DNA of 64,000 nucleotides. It comes from Marsupella aquatica (Eukaryota > Marchantiophyta). Under the pieces are notes generated by a model. It was not told where the DNA came from and searched no databases. It saw only the letters and a program-made list of their open reading frames with translations. The stretch is taken from positions 15,624,001 through 15,688,000 of the forward strand of contig OZ316895.1 of the NCBI GenBank assembly GCA_973895155.1, written 5' to 3'. Positions within the stretch are counted from its first letter, which is position 1. Every line of letters begins with the position of its first letter. Both the position numbers and the translations under genes were made by a program. Of the stretch, positions 36,749 to 49,300 are shown in pieces.

Positions 36749-37579
36749 TCATGTGGCCAAGCTTGCCACAATTCCAACATGCAAGAGGCTTCCTCTCTTG
36801 CGATTTCCCTCTGGATTTAGATCTCCCCCTGATGTAGATCTAAACTTGTTCAACTTGTTTGAGCGTTGCACTGCTCTCCCACGGTTCACATTCAGCACAG
36901 TGCTAGAAGAAGATGCTGTCTGTGTTTGACTCAACTTCTTCTGAGTATCATTAGACAGTAAGGAGCTCACCACCTTATTATACAAAATGGACTTTAGATC
37001 TCTATACAAGAGCACATGTTTCAAGCCTTGATATGACGGCAGTAAGGAGCTTAGCAGAAGCAAGGCCTTATCCTCATCTTCAACTCCTTTTGCCAGGTTT
37101 GATAGATCCACCACTAGACTGTCAAACTCATCCAGGTGATCCTGCAACTTGCTCCCTTCCTTGAGCCTGAGGCTCATCAAAAGAGATTTATTGTACAATC
37201 GATCTGACGCATCTTCCCGATAGTACTTCTCTGTTAGAGCCTTGAACAGTGATGCACAGTCGTCATAATCATCTAGCTTCTTGATGATATGCGGCTTGAG
37301 GTATAGCATCACTGCATTGACAGCAATCACCTGCTTCTGTCTCTACTGCTTCACATAAATCTTCTCCTCTCCATCATACTGCTCTCGCAAAGAAAGCAGA
37401 TGAGCTAAGCCCATGGCCCAAAGAACACCCTTCACTTGCTTCTCCCACAACAAGTAATCAGTACGACCATCATACTTCTCCACCTCAAACTTCACTCCTC
37501 CAAATCTTGCCATCTCTCTCTTCTTCCCAACTACCAATAGCTCTGGTAGTAGTACAGCTTCCTCCACTGCACGCCGCAC
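36749..37579 (-). pseudogene. Copia gag
   Basis: Gag of the copia element. The start region reads VKFEVEKYDGRTDYLLWEKQ, followed by an in-frame TAG at 37343-37345, then SLRLKEGSKLQDHLDEFDSL. The zinc knuckle appears in a shifted frame as CWNCGKLGHMKRDF, in which the last Cys is replaced by Phe. At least one stop and one frameshift disable it. Confidence 0.9.
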
Positions 37580-38190
37580 CGGTGAGCGTACCGGTGATAC
37601 TAGTTCCTCCTCAAACGGTAGCAGCTCCTCCTCAGACTCTCCATTTGATCGTCACGATCCTGAAGCTCCACCGATGCCAATTCTTCCAGTATCCTCCGAG
37701 TCACTCATATGAAACAATCACGAAAAACCATTTTTTTTGGAAACTTCTCATAAAACTCAAAACTCAACACTGCCACGTAGCCCACGAAGCTAGGAGTCCA
37801 ATACTGAAAGCCAAAATCAAAATCAAAAATTTGAAAGAAAAGTTATTCAAATTTCGGTCGGGGTGGGGATAAAACCTTGGGAAACTCCCTTGTTTTGACC
37901 ACCTCGGAGAATAACCAAAATACCAAGTACAACCCATCGTCAGAATTGGGATGTGATTGGTGCACCGCGTCACTAACTCCAATGGCAACGTCCTCGCCAA
38001 AAAAGAACCAAAAAAGTTATCGTTTGGCGGACAAAATCTTCATGGGATGGCCAAAAAACAACTCTTTGTTTTTTGGGAATATTCTTGCACAGCCCGATAG
38101 GTCTCACAGGGGGCCATTCCCCCTGTCGGAGCGGTTAAAATGGAGGGCGACAGGTCCCGACACAAGAGGAAACAAGAGGGAAGAAAAACG

Positions 38191-38476
38191 CTCGGGGGGT
38201 TGACTATCAAAAATCTTAGGAACCATGTGCGATCCAAAATAAGTATTTTTGATATAAATTAACTAAATATTTAAAAAGCATAGGAGGCAAAAGGAGGTAT
38301 TATAAACTCATGTTCATAGAATATTCTCTAATATATACTTTTTATAAAGTAAAATAGATTATTAATATTAAAATAGAGAATATTATTGGGATACTTTCTT
38401 TATAAAATAGGTCTATTTATATTAGGCTAGGATCGCACGTGGTACCCCAAAATATACACTTAGTTAACCCCCCGAG
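38191..38476. mobile_element. MITE with 46-bp inverted repeats in copia leader
   Basis: A 286-bp element with inverted ends CTCGGGGGGTTGACTATC (left) and CTCGGGGGGTTAACTAAG (complement of right), continuing to GTGCGATCC on both sides. Direct 9-bp flanks AGAAAAACG (38182-38190) and AAAAAAACG (38477-38485) differ by one base, as expected for a Mutator-like target duplication. The interior is AT-rich and non-coding. It inserted into the copia element, so it is younger. Confidence 0.8.
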
Positions 38477-38485
38477 AAAAAAACG

Positions 38486-39716
38486 GCTAAAAATAGGGCC
38501 CTAAAGGGGGTCCAAACACACCTTAATAACAAAATACACTCAAAAACGCGGGCCAGGCAATGTACAGGGTATGCGCGAGTGTGGCCGGGGTAAGCCTGGG
38601 CGAATATGGGCGTAAAGGAGGGAATACAAGGCAGGGCCGGGGCCGGAGAGAGCGACCGGCGGCAGTTGCTCGCCGTCGCGAGGCGCAGGGCTGGGTAGGG
38701 CTTAAACACGGCCGGCAGGTCGCATGTTAACCCTAAGGGGGGGGGGGTGCGGGGCCTTAAGGGGGAGACGCAGCGAGCCCCTTAATGTACATGGGCTCGC
38801 AAAGGGCCGGGGGGGTAAACGCGGCCAGCTGCGGCTGCAAATGCGCCGGCCGGCACTGCGCAGCTTGCCGCTGCAGTAAGGAAAAATTGGGGTGCGCGGG
38901 GGAGATACCAGAAAAGAGGTACGCGGGGCCGGGCAAGTGTAAGGGTAGGAGGGGGGCTCGAGTGTGTGTATACACACCCTTGTGTGTGTATACACACAAG
39001 AGACCCCCTCTAAAATGAAAAATTAACCCTTAAAAACTAAAAATCCGTTTACACACCTGATCAGCCGCAGTTTACTTGAAGAAAACGATGACCTCCGACG
39101 GGTGAAGTTGCCAAATTTCACCGGCACAGTCTGCAAGTCCAGCACTGAAAAAAAGTTCCGCCGCGTCGCCTTCACCCCGCGTCAAGTGCCAATCTCAGGC
39201 TCAAAAGGACCGCCTCACCGAGATCAAACCGTTGAGCCGTAGCACTTTGCGTTTCTCCCACCGAGTCGTACATCACAAAGAGAAACCCGGTTCAGATGGG
39301 AACAAGCTCCATAGCTTGTGAAAAAACCTGAACGCCTCCTTCACTCGTCACGTCACAGTCAGTAACAACTCGGCAGCAATCCAGCTACCGGAACGACCAG
39401 CTCGCGTCAACCTTCAACTTGAGTTATAATGTGCAATCTCCCGATCACCGCACAGCTCACATCGTTGAAAATGCGAAGTCTGGTCTCTCCCCCGAAAACC
39501 CGTTGAACACGAATAAAACCTGAACGACGCAAACTTCAATTCCTCCGCACCACGGATACCGATCAGCGAGTTCTAACCATCGTTAGAACGCTCTCTCACT
39601 AACCTATCCGCACAGCCACACACATTCGAGTTTCATGCGACGAAACTCCGAATGTACCATCGACAATGAACGCTGGAAAAACCTGTTACGAAAAAACCTC
39701 GTCACCTCCCAGGCAT
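38486..39716. other. GC-rich copia leader
   Basis: This untranslated leader lies between gag and the primer site of the copia element. A GC-rich block (about 38560-38960) contains G-runs up to 11 bases and the doubled palindrome GTGTGTATACACAC at about 38964-38999. Several overlapping open frames on both strands here are composition artefacts. The block could itself be a nested insertion, but no ends were identified. Confidence 0.5.
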
Positions 39717-39728
39717 GCTCGGATACCA
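39717..39728 (-). other. Primer binding site (tRNA-iMet type)
   Basis: On the minus strand TGGTATCCGAGC begins two bases after the 5' LTR end. It matches the usual plant initiator-Met primer site TGGTATCAGAGC with one mismatch. Confidence 0.9.
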
Positions 39729-39730
39729 CT

Positions 39731-40074
39731 TGTTGAGCATAAACGACATTCGTACCTCCAAGCCTATGAACCATCCAACGCACAATAGTCGACACAGAGA
39801 GATACGTGGTTCACCTCCACATGAGGCTACGGCCACGGGAACACACAAGAGCTTTACTGCACTCTAGGCCGACCGGCCATACCAAGCATCCACAGCACAA
39901 GCTCTTCTATCTCTCAACTAGCTCCGTAACAATGAGTCTAAGTTCCACCCAGGGTTTGGCATCAGCCCTGGCTATATGCACAACAGCACTACCGCCAACA
40001 TTAGCTAAATCCTAACCCGAGTTAGACTAACTGTAGTTAACTCATGAGTCATAAGACTAGAACAATATCTAACA
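39731..40074 (-). repeat. 5' LTR of copia element
   Basis: 344 bp with TGTTGAGCATAA to ATATCTAACA ends on the plus strand. It is followed outside by the AATGG target duplication. Confidence 0.93.
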
Positions 40075-40079
40075 AATGG

Positions 40080-41571
40080 GGCATATGGGGCGACCGTATG
40101 CCGACTAAATATATGTTAAGTGGTTGTACCCTAGATAAACGGTTGGGATTTGTCAATCTGGTGCAATTGCATATACAGACGCTAATTCTGACACCCACGG
40201 CTATGCCTGTGCTCAACTTCAACCCTACAAATACACCACAAAATATGGTTTAAAATAATAAGAAATAAATCTGCCTATGTGGCAAACCCTGATAAGGGAA
40301 GAGCAATAAAAATCATTGAATGACCCTTAACAACGTTCAACGTTCCTATAAGGACGGTCTCGGTTGGGGTTCTATTGTAGTGTGAACCCTGTTCCCAAAA
40401 TGTTCAGAAAAGCTTCATGGCTCCCACTGATCAACTTTTCTTCACTGTGTTCTGGTCACAGCGTTACATCCTAGTAACCCTGTCACAAGGTACCGTGTAT
40501 GGCCCATCAGGATTACGTCCCCTGTTGGGGTAACTGTGTAAGGAGAACGGTGCAAATAGAAGTTCGTTATCGAAACGAAATCCAGGTTTGTGCTTGTTTG
40601 CGGTTTCTGGATTATGGGTGTGTGTGGGTCCTGCCTTTCGTTGTTCACTTCACCTGATGAGTAAAGCATTCCATTAAAGGAAAACTAACGAGAATCAAAA
40701 TCCAGGTTTCGTGGCACGGAAACAGAGAGTAGACATGGAAAGAGGTCTCAAGTTTCTGAGATTCTTCATCAAAATGGAGGTACTGTATAATTATCGGATT
40801 CTTATCTGTGTAATCGGGTAAGACGAGGAACACCGACCTTCTTGTCAGGGTATTTGGTATAAGAATTAAGTAGCCTTGATAAACAAAACCACGGAGTTGT
40901 AACATTTCAGTTAGAATCGATCGTAGCGTAGCGATTTTCGATTTAGAAGGTAAGAGACAGCGAAAACGAGTTGAACATCACATAGTTTTGAGTGATTTCT
41001 CTGATCCATTTACAGCATCATTCGCACAGCCTGAGCACGACACCATGACGCTGGAGCTATGTTTGAATTTTAGAGTAGCCGTTGAATTAAAACACTGCAG
41101 TGTCACATTGGTGGAAAATACTCTGCATTACGGTCCTAACTGCAATCCCGGAACCTAAGTTTTTCTCACAAATTAAATGAAAGAAACGGAGATGATGTCC
41201 CGCGCATCATATTTTTATTAATGATCCAAAGTATATACAAATGGAGTTACATTGAAGATTCTGTCGCCACGATTGCTCACTTTCGGACGGTCCTCTTGGA
41301 AGCCCATTAGAGAGAGGTGCAGAAATGCAGCCGCGCTAAATCTGTCTACATTAATGCCGCCAGACCAATTTGGTTACACCTTCTATCAGTTTGATCAGCT
41401 GTAGCTCGGGTTCCAATTAATATGTCAAGTCGTCTCGTGAACTTCACAATGCGAGAAGCTTATTTCAGTGAATAAAATTTAATTCTACCTTAACGAGTAA
41501 TCAAAGTAAGAGTCGCTTGACTCAATTCAACCGAATACAATTCGTTCATTGTAATTCTGAAACCAGCGGGC
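40080..41571. other. Intergenic; possible degraded exon near 40.4-40.9 kb (-)
   Basis: Two overlapping minus-strand open frames (40905-40645 and 40669-40442) have somewhat coding-like composition but shift frame relative to one another and match nothing I recognise. The remainder is AT-rich spacer and probable 3' flank of the HMA gene. Confidence 0.35.
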
Positions 41572-42798
41572 TCAATAGTAGCGGTCTATCCACATCTCTG
41601 ACTTTTTGAAAAGCTTCTTGCAAGCTTTCAAAATGTCGGCAGCGGCAGCACTTCCTGTCACTGTAACCTTTTCCTTGCGACTGTCGCAATCTACAGAATG
41701 TACCCCTGTACAAATCACATGACATTGACGAGGATCGGTGAGTTCCATATTGATTCTTCATAGGTGTTGCTCACGACTTCAGGATTCCACTAAACGGCAA
41801 CTATTCCGATCACACCCTGCATTAAAAAAAACTCTTTGACGCGTGACGCCATACGTCAGGTTCAATCTTGTCATCTATGTTATGGAAAACGATTAAAGTT
41901 CTACATTCTCACTTGCAAGGGAGTATTTTAATCATTACATTTATGCCAGGGCGTGTTGAGCGAGTTATACTAGACAATCATGGGTGGGTCGTCATAATCT
42001 GGGGTGAAGCAAGATGATAAACTTGTTTACCTCTCATTGCCGTCAACGCAACCATAACACGTTCTTCACATGCCTCGCAGCACATAGGTACTTTCAATCT
42101 CAAGACCTGCACATCACGGAGCATTTCAGAATGGGTTCTCTAGGAGAGATTTCCACACCGAGCAGGGGAAGTACGTTACAATTCTCTCGCTGCTCTTCCG
42201 ATTTTATGCTTTGCTCAAATTATAGCAGGGCGCCGTGCAAAGTGCTGAAAACGCAGTCCCATTCCTGTTCTCGTACCTGTGTCTCTGGCATTGCGTAATG
42301 ACTGAAATTCTCTTGTTGACCGTGGAAGAGCTGACCATGCATAGGAGGAGCACTTGGCTGGTGACCGCCGAAGTATGAGGAATTTTGCGGTGGCGCATTG
42401 CAACTGTTCTGATGATAGTATTGTTGAGGAATTGGTTGTAGGGGACCTTGATTACGCTGGTGACCTTTCTGATTGTGTACATACTGATGACCCTGATCAG
42501 CTAGTTGGTAAGAAAGGTTTTTCCGATAAATGTTGTTGTGCTTATGCTGAGGAGACTCATGCAGTAAACTTTGACCGGGAGGGCTCTGTTGAAGCAGATG
42601 ATATGAATGACCCATTTCTGACGAAGAATCACGATGAGATGCAAATTGCTGACGATTGTTCTGCTGGGGAGTCTTGGGCTGCCGATAATTACACTGGTCA
42701 GGTATGTACTGATCAGGTTCTCGCTGTGGATGATGACGTATAACTTGAGCTGCGGTGGTGTTTACTATCCAAACAGGTTCCGGATCACCATAGAAAAG
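41572..42798 (-). CDS. Protein with Gln/His-rich region and C-terminal HMA domain
   Basis: Three exons were spliced by hand: 42798-42277, 42106-42031 and 41705-41572, all GT-AG, giving 243 aa of open frame to TGA. About 174 residues of Gln/His/Pro-rich disordered sequence are followed by one HMA fold: VLRLKVPMCCEACEERV with the metal-binding MxCxxC-type cysteines, then RGVHSVDCDSRKEKVTVTG, then ACKKLFKKSEMW. This matches the HPP/HIPP class of plant heavy-metal-associated proteins. In typical HIPPs the HMA domain is N-terminal and the protein ends in a CaaX box; here the HMA is at the C-terminus and the chain ends DRYY, with no isoprenylation signal. The start is unresolved: a tiny first exon ending ATG-ATG at 43791-43796 would join in phase. 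His- and Cys-rich content suggests copper, zinc or cadmium handling, but metal identity is unknown. Confidence 0.8.
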
Positions 42799-43650
42799 CT
42801 GCAACGCAAACAAGAAGGATAAGAAAATCATCAGGAGTAGGCTGGAGAAAACTATCAGAACTAACTAGCCACACAAAGGGAAGGAGTTCAGGGTGCAATG
42901 CAGGATTTGCGGCACCCATCATTAGAAATTCCATCCAGCAGAACTAAAGCACGACCTGCCCGTTCTAACACGAGCGCAATCCATCAAAAAGCACACCTCC
43001 TGAACGGACATCATTGCCGGCGATCGAAGGAGTAACGTTGCCAACGGACAGTCAAGCGAACGAATACGTCCACGGAGTCTGGATTCAGAGTAAACGATCG
43101 ATCTCGCGCGCGACAAACTTTCCAGCACTAAATATATCCACTACAATTTTAACTCGGTCCAGAAAATCGCACTAACGAATCACACTTCAAACAGTCACGC
43201 GCACCAATCGACCGAATTCATGAACCTGTGACAAAACCGTCAGAATCACCAGAGCTTCCCAATCACGCCCACCTCGAATAAACCTCGATTGCAGCACCCA
43301 AAATCGAGGCACTATCACAGCAAACACCCATTGAAATTTGCGATTCTTCAGTTCTACACAACACCAACAGAAACCCGAAAATGAATCAACGAACGCACAT
43401 TGAATGAACGGAGCTGTTCCGTGGCAAAGTCTTCAGTCTGGCTGGCCCAGCGATTTCGTTAGCTGCAGCTTTGGCTTTGTAGGCCTGTGCTCGAGAGTGT
43501 GAGTCGGGCCTGAACTCCAATTCTCCAAACGTCTGCAAAGGCGCGCTTTCAAATAATTACAAGTGCAGATGGACCGTCGAGGCGCGGGGTCCTATTTGTA
43601 ACCGCGCAGAACGGACGGCAAAACAGTTCCATCGCCGTCGTCGTTGCGAG

Positions 43651-43870
43651 ACCCGACGAACTAACTCATAAACTCACCATCATGCTCGAAGCGGCCCCGG
43701 TCGCTCCGTAGAAGATCCCAGCCGTTACTTAAAACCATCGACGGACGAAAAATCCTCGAGGAGACCCGACGAACTAACTCATAAACTCACCATCATGCTC
43801 GAGGTCGCTCGTTAGAAGATCCCAACTGTCGCTTCAGATCATCGACGGCTGAAAAGCCTCCGCTGGTCCG
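43651..43870. repeat. 112-bp tandem duplication at the 5' side of the HMA gene
   Basis: Two diverged copies start at 43651 and 43763 with GACCCGACGAACTAACTCAT and continue through TCACCATCATGCTCGA and TAGAAGATCCCA. Each copy contains, on the minus strand, an ATG-ATG followed by the splice-donor-like GTGAGT. If this is the first exon of the HMA gene, start codon and donor have been duplicated together. The surrounding 43.4-44.0 kb is CpG-rich and promoter-like. Confidence 0.8.
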
Positions 43871-45741
43871 TGGATGCCTCGTCATTCAGTGCTGGCGGTT
43901 CCTCTCGCTGCTTCCGCGGCCGTCGGATTTCTCTGCCGTCAGGTGACGGTGAGGGTGTTGCATTCCACATTTCGCCTTGTGGCACCCGAATTCCGTGACT
44001 GGCCGAGCTGACATGGTAAACGAATGGAGTCGGATGAAACACCGTAATCTGAGGAGAAGAGGGACCAATTACCAAACAGGGCCAAAAGAACAATAATAGA
44101 CTGATCACCAAAGGTCATGACTGTTTTTGTGCAGTTTTAACAATAAGTTTTCAATAAAACTGTCTGGATGTTCTTGTAAATTCCCGGTCTCATTACAGAC
44201 TAATCGTTTGTTCCATAAAGATTAAGCCATGATTCATGATTATTCTATCCTCCACCCCGCTCATCAAGAAGTTATGATTATTTGACCAGGGAGGTGGTGT
44301 GTAGTGTCATTTTTTTAATTTACCAAATTTCTTATTTAGCTGCTGATTCTGCGAAATCCGAGCTACAGGAAAACAAATCAAGACATACTCTCTGCCCTGG
44401 GACCTGCAGACAGCACAAATATAAGAAGGCAGGGTACAAGGCCAAGAAAAGCAAACAAGGGTCACTAAGCAGGTTTTAAAAATTTGCAGATTAAATGAAA
44501 AAGAGTAAAACCTGGGGCTGTCATGAGATTTGTAAACGTCTCCTTCTGGTCACGGTCTCTCCTTCAGACGAGCTCATGAACGGCCCCTGGCACCTGTCAT
44601 CGTTTACACCCGTTACATGTCTCAGGTGTCAGGCTCTGGCCTGACACCTGAATGTGACCAGTTTTACACCTCACTACAGCACTGTAAGTAAGGTACAGTA
44701 CCTTCACAGACCCTTTCTCTGTTGTGACTAAAGGACAGTAGTGGCTTGTAAATCCGCTATTACATCCTACAAGTAACCCCTACAAGTAACCTTCACCACG
44801 ATGCATTATCAACGGAGGTTATACAGTAATTTTAGGGTAATTTTCTTTGAATTCTTTGTTTCTCAATTCTGCTAATTCGACCTGAACCTCTATAATACTG
44901 GTGGCACCCATGTTAACATCCGAGTAATGTCCAGTAAACGAGAAGCATCGATGATTTGTTGGAAATTACGGTCGCCTTAATTTCAATTACTAGTGGTTAA
45001 TCACCACAGTACCTTAAACTCTGACATGGGGAGAGTGAATGAGTGATTAGTAAAACTGGTTGCTGTACTACCAATTAAGAACGGGCTGCTGGTTGGAACT
45101 CAGTATCACGTAAATAAACAGTCATCGATTGATCCTCGCTGGAAGACAAGTGCAAGAAGATAGATTTGTAGCGCTCAACGACGCCAACGAAGAGTGTACG
45201 AAACGAGGGCCCCGACCGTAATTAAGTATAGTGCTCCATCACATTTTCTGATTTTCCCGTTGCCGAAGCACAACTGCCACTCCACACTCAGTGACATGCC
45301 CTATTGCCATGCTCCCCAGGCCCCCCAGCCCACAGCTGCGGTGGACTCACTCGAGTACATTCATCTGTCTTGATTACATCCTGTACAGTTAGACTCTGTA
45401 CAACACTACAACGAGCAGTTCAGCAACCCTCCACATTCGAGGCATTTATCATTTTATCTGAATTCTGATAGCATCATAGCAATGAAACCTCCTTGATAGA
45501 TTTCGTGCAGGTTTTCTCGCAGCTCCATAATGAGCTGGGCAATCGAAGGACGGTTAACGTACACCAACTAAATTACTAAAGACTATTACTATCATCGTCG
45601 ACCCGCGGCTCTAGTACATTCTTGTGAGAACCTTGAAGGTAAGATATAATGGGTGAGTGGAAACATCCACATCCAGCCCCTTCTGTATACCCGATCGGGA
45701 AAAACTTCGAGCCAACATAAAGTTAATCTTCCTTCGTCATT
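43871..45741. other. Upstream flank of the HMA gene
   Basis: A CpG-rich block continues to about 44.05 kb, where TTCTCCTCAG on the minus strand could be an acceptor for a 5' exon. Beyond this the sequence is AT-rich and carries no recognisable gene. Confidence 0.35.
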
Positions 45742-46139
45742 TCAGAGTTCCTTGTACTTCGAGCAACGGTCACTACCGTAGTCCTTCGACACGATGATTT
45801 CACCACGACTGTATTCAATTGATCCCCCAGAACAAACTTCTGCTGTGATGGAGTTGGGAATGTAGACAGCTGGATCTTGGTTGGTGTCAAATTGGATCAA
45901 TGTTGGTGTCAAATTTGAGATGGCGGACTCCAGTGATCCAGTCATTCTTGATGACTGAATAATCCCTGGCAGCGGAAAGGACAGCTTGTCAAGTAAATCC
46001 AACTTAGCAAGACAATCTCGAAGTGCAACATGAACTCAAGACTCTTCACATTCTCTCCCAGTTCATTATTTTGCCTGCAACGAACCGTAGTTCTTTGAGT
46101 ACTGTCTTTCCAGACTTTCCAATTGGGGCAGAGTGTCAA
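45742..46139 (-). CDS. Possible terminal exon(s) of an unidentified gene
   Basis: On the minus strand two open pieces can be placed side by side. One begins after CTATACAG near 46148 (DTLPQLESLERQYSKNYGSL). The other runs from about 46002 to a TGA at 45742 (ending SKDYGSDRCSKYKEL). They look more protein-like than neighbouring frames but are not in one frame without an extra splice or shift. I recognise no domain. The LINE lies about 230 bp upstream in this orientation and may have disrupted the gene. Confidence 0.2.
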
Positions 46140-46349
46140 GCGTATCTGCCTGTATAGAAATGGATCAGATCTCTTTCTTTACATCTTGATTAGAGATAAT
46201 TATGACATGCTGAACGAAGTGACCCCAAAAGAACCAGTGCTTCCCTTACGCAAAAACTCTGACCCTGTTCCACCACATAAAAAAAGGTTGCTATACTAGT
46301 CGAGGCTCGGAATAACTGCACTCGAACTAAATCCTCCTAGTGCCGACCG

Positions 46350-49300
46350 ATTTGATGACGCCTTTTTTTTTTGCCTTGAAAAAACCAAGTGAATTCCATT
46401 CAAATAGTCAACATACAAAGAGAAGGGGGGCACCAAAAAGGGCCACACCCAAGAGGACCTAGGGTCGATGTGCTAAAAAGACCGGTGGAGCCGTGCCAGG
46501 GGAGAAGCTGAGCCTCATAAAGGGACAACTAAACAAGTAATTTAGGTACTACAGCGGGAGCAGCACACTCCTAAGACCGGCCAGTGATCAGGTCCCGGCG
46601 AGGTTCCATCCAGTGGGTCCGTGAGAGAAGGTAAGTTATATCAGTCTAATATGTAGTGCAGCTACACACCTGTTGTAAACTAGACGTTCAGGGTGGACGG
46701 GGGGGAACCAGTGGGATCTGCAAGACCTCCTCATGTAGCTTCCAAAGTCCAGCCCAGGTACCATAGTCAAAAGAGAAACCATTGTAGGCCTCGCCCAAGG
46801 TGGATTTCCTTGTTCTAATCCTAGTTCGGTGTCTAGCCCAGTCGCGCCGAAGGTAGATCCCCAAACGATGCCATGATTTCTGAATAACCCCCTGGGGATT
46901 TGGCTGAGTGTGTTCAATGAAGTGCAAGCTTCTGTCCTTCCAGATATTCTAGCAGATGATTGCTCTGAGAGTGTGCCACAGTTTCTCTGGGATGTCCCAC
47001 TCTTCCACGAACTGCTCTCCGACGAGTATGTGGGTTGCATGCAATTGAATCGGGGGATTGCGGGAAAGGGCAACATGCTGTAATAGGAACCGTACCCATT
47101 GCCATACCACTTGAGAGCTCGGGTAGCCCCAGATGCAGTGAAAGATATCTTCTTGTTGTCCAGATTGCATCGGGTGCACCAGGTGTCGGGGTCTGATGGG
47201 GGTAGCCGGGGGGTAGTGCCGGGAACCTCCAATGTTGTGTGGCAGGAATTCGGTAGATTAATTGCTAGAGGTAGCAGTTCTCGCTAGCGGCCCTGTAGGG
47301 TAACCAGGTGTTCTTCCAAAGCAAATCCGGATCAGGGCACCAACTTAGCGAAGCCGCCCACTTGTGGACTACTCTGTGGGTGGTAGATTGCTGCGGACCC
47401 TGGATCCTCCTAAGGTGGGCAGTGCTTGTGTCCATAAAGGACATCCCATCCCTCCACTCATATTGTAGTAGTGGTGAAAGCAAGTTCATGGGCCGCCCAA
47501 TGCGCTGATGAGCTGATGTAACACCCCCGGAGATTCTAACCACCACCCGATGGAGTAGAGTGTTGTTGGGTGGGGCTGAATTCTCAGATTTGAGAAGGAG
47601 ACCATTGGTTACCTTGAAAGTCCTCCTAGGTGTGGAGATGTCGTGAAATTGTTGCCATTGCAATGTAATCTGATTCCTCTGAATGTGGTATTCCCAGATG
47701 CGTAAGCTGCCGTTGGGTAGTGTAGCTTCCATGAAAATTGGGACCAATTGGTGAGGGTCGCTATGTAGCCCTGAAACACTTCTCAGGTTTCCAATCAGCT
47801 TCCGGTAAGCAGTAGCACAATTTCCAGGGAGTACAACGTTAGGACCCTCCTCCCATTGTAAAAATTGACCATCTCCCTTGATGACATCTTTCATGAACAC
47901 AAATCCAGCCCTCTGTAGTTTACGTTGAGGATTACTGCTGCACTTCGCCAGACGGGGGTCAATGTGAATGATGTGCGGTCTCCACAAAGGAAGGTCTCTC
48001 CATCCCTCCAGGTGACCTGGTGGAGAGGGTCGCAGGTTCTTCTTGATGACGTTCCAGCTTGTGCAGATGTTGAGCCAGACCTTGGAGCCATCCTTCGGTA
48101 AAGTGTGGCACTGAGAGAAGACCCAGGTAAAATCCTCAGATCCCCACTTCTGCTTCGATAGTTGTTTCATCTGATGTTGTAAAATGCACCGTAAGGGGTG
48201 GTCACCCTCTGCAAGAGCCCAAATGATGAAATTCCCAGCCAGTGCCCGGAATTGTGCAGCAAGCAAAATGAGACCCAGCCCACCAAATTCCTTGGGTCGG
48301 GTGATGGTAGCAAAATTCACTCTGCATCTAGCCTTATTATTCTGACCAGCCCAGATAAATGTTGTGATCTTCTTCTGAAGGGCATCTATGGTGCTTTGTT
48401 GACCTGCCCACACTGTTAGCATGAACCACAATGTGCTCATAACAAGGTGATTAGCTACCGTGATCCGGGCAATCAGAGAGCCAGAGCTCTTGCGGATCTT
48501 GTCAAGCTTGGATTATAGTTTCTCTGTCAAAGACATTACCATCTGTTGCTCATAGATGCATTGAGCAATGGGGATTTCGAGTAGCTTTGTGGCTGAGGCC
48601 TCGTCTTCCCATTTCCATGGTAGACGTCTAAACTCCACTAGTATTCGTCTGGGTGAGATGAATGCAGCCCTGGTTTTCTCCCATGTGCAAAACAGTCCCG
48701 ACGCCATGCCAAACTGGTCAAGCATCACCTTGCACTTGTCCACAAAAGTCATCACAGCATGAGTGAGCATGGCAAGATCATCTGCGTACAAGTTGTGAAC
48801 ATTGTGTATCGCCACTGGGAGAATCTCCATGCCTTGAAGGTTACCGTGCCCGACTTCCCAGTGGATAATCCTGCTTAGTGCATCAATTGCAACCAAAAAA
48901 AGGAGGGGGGATAGGGGACATCCCTGCCTAACCAATCTGGCAAGCTCGAATGGAGTGGCCATCTTGCCGTTCAGTAGGACTGCCGATGAGGCAGAGGCAA
49001 GAGTGGCCCGAAGGAATTGCATGAGGAGTCCGTTGAATCCAACCTTCTCCATGAGAGTGAGGAGAAAATGCCATTCAAGCTTATCGAAAGCTTTGGTAAC
49101 ATCCAATTTCATGAGAATGTAGTCAAGCCCCAACAGCTCAGCGTGGTGAAGCATTTCGTTCAACAGCATGAGAGAGTGGTGGATGTTACGACCTGGAAGA
49201 AAAGCAAATTGCTGAGGTGAGATGAACCTTTGGAGGACTGGCGTGAGTCGCAGTTAAATGCCTTGGCCCCGATCTTGTAAGCCACATTCAAGAGAGTAAT

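Larger units (their letters stand above)
33404..40079 (-). mobile_element. Ty1-copia LTR retrotransposon (complete, inactive)
   Basis: A 6.67-kb minus-strand element bounded by target duplications AATGG (33404-33408 and 40075-40079). Order along the minus strand is 5' LTR, PBS, a long leader with an inserted MITE, gag, integrase, reverse transcriptase, RNase H, purine tract, 3' LTR. Integrase preceding reverse transcriptase places it in Ty1-copia. Gag and pol contain several stops and frameshifts. Confidence 0.95.

Noticed and set aside
38702-39018. Several 71-97-aa frames on both strands
   Set aside because: They overlap one another in a GC-rich untranslated retrotransposon leader, where stop codons are rare by chance.
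42354-42743. 129-aa acidic open frame on the plus strand
   Set aside because: It is antisense to the Gln/His-rich HMA exon, whose splice sites and downstream HMA exons support the minus strand.
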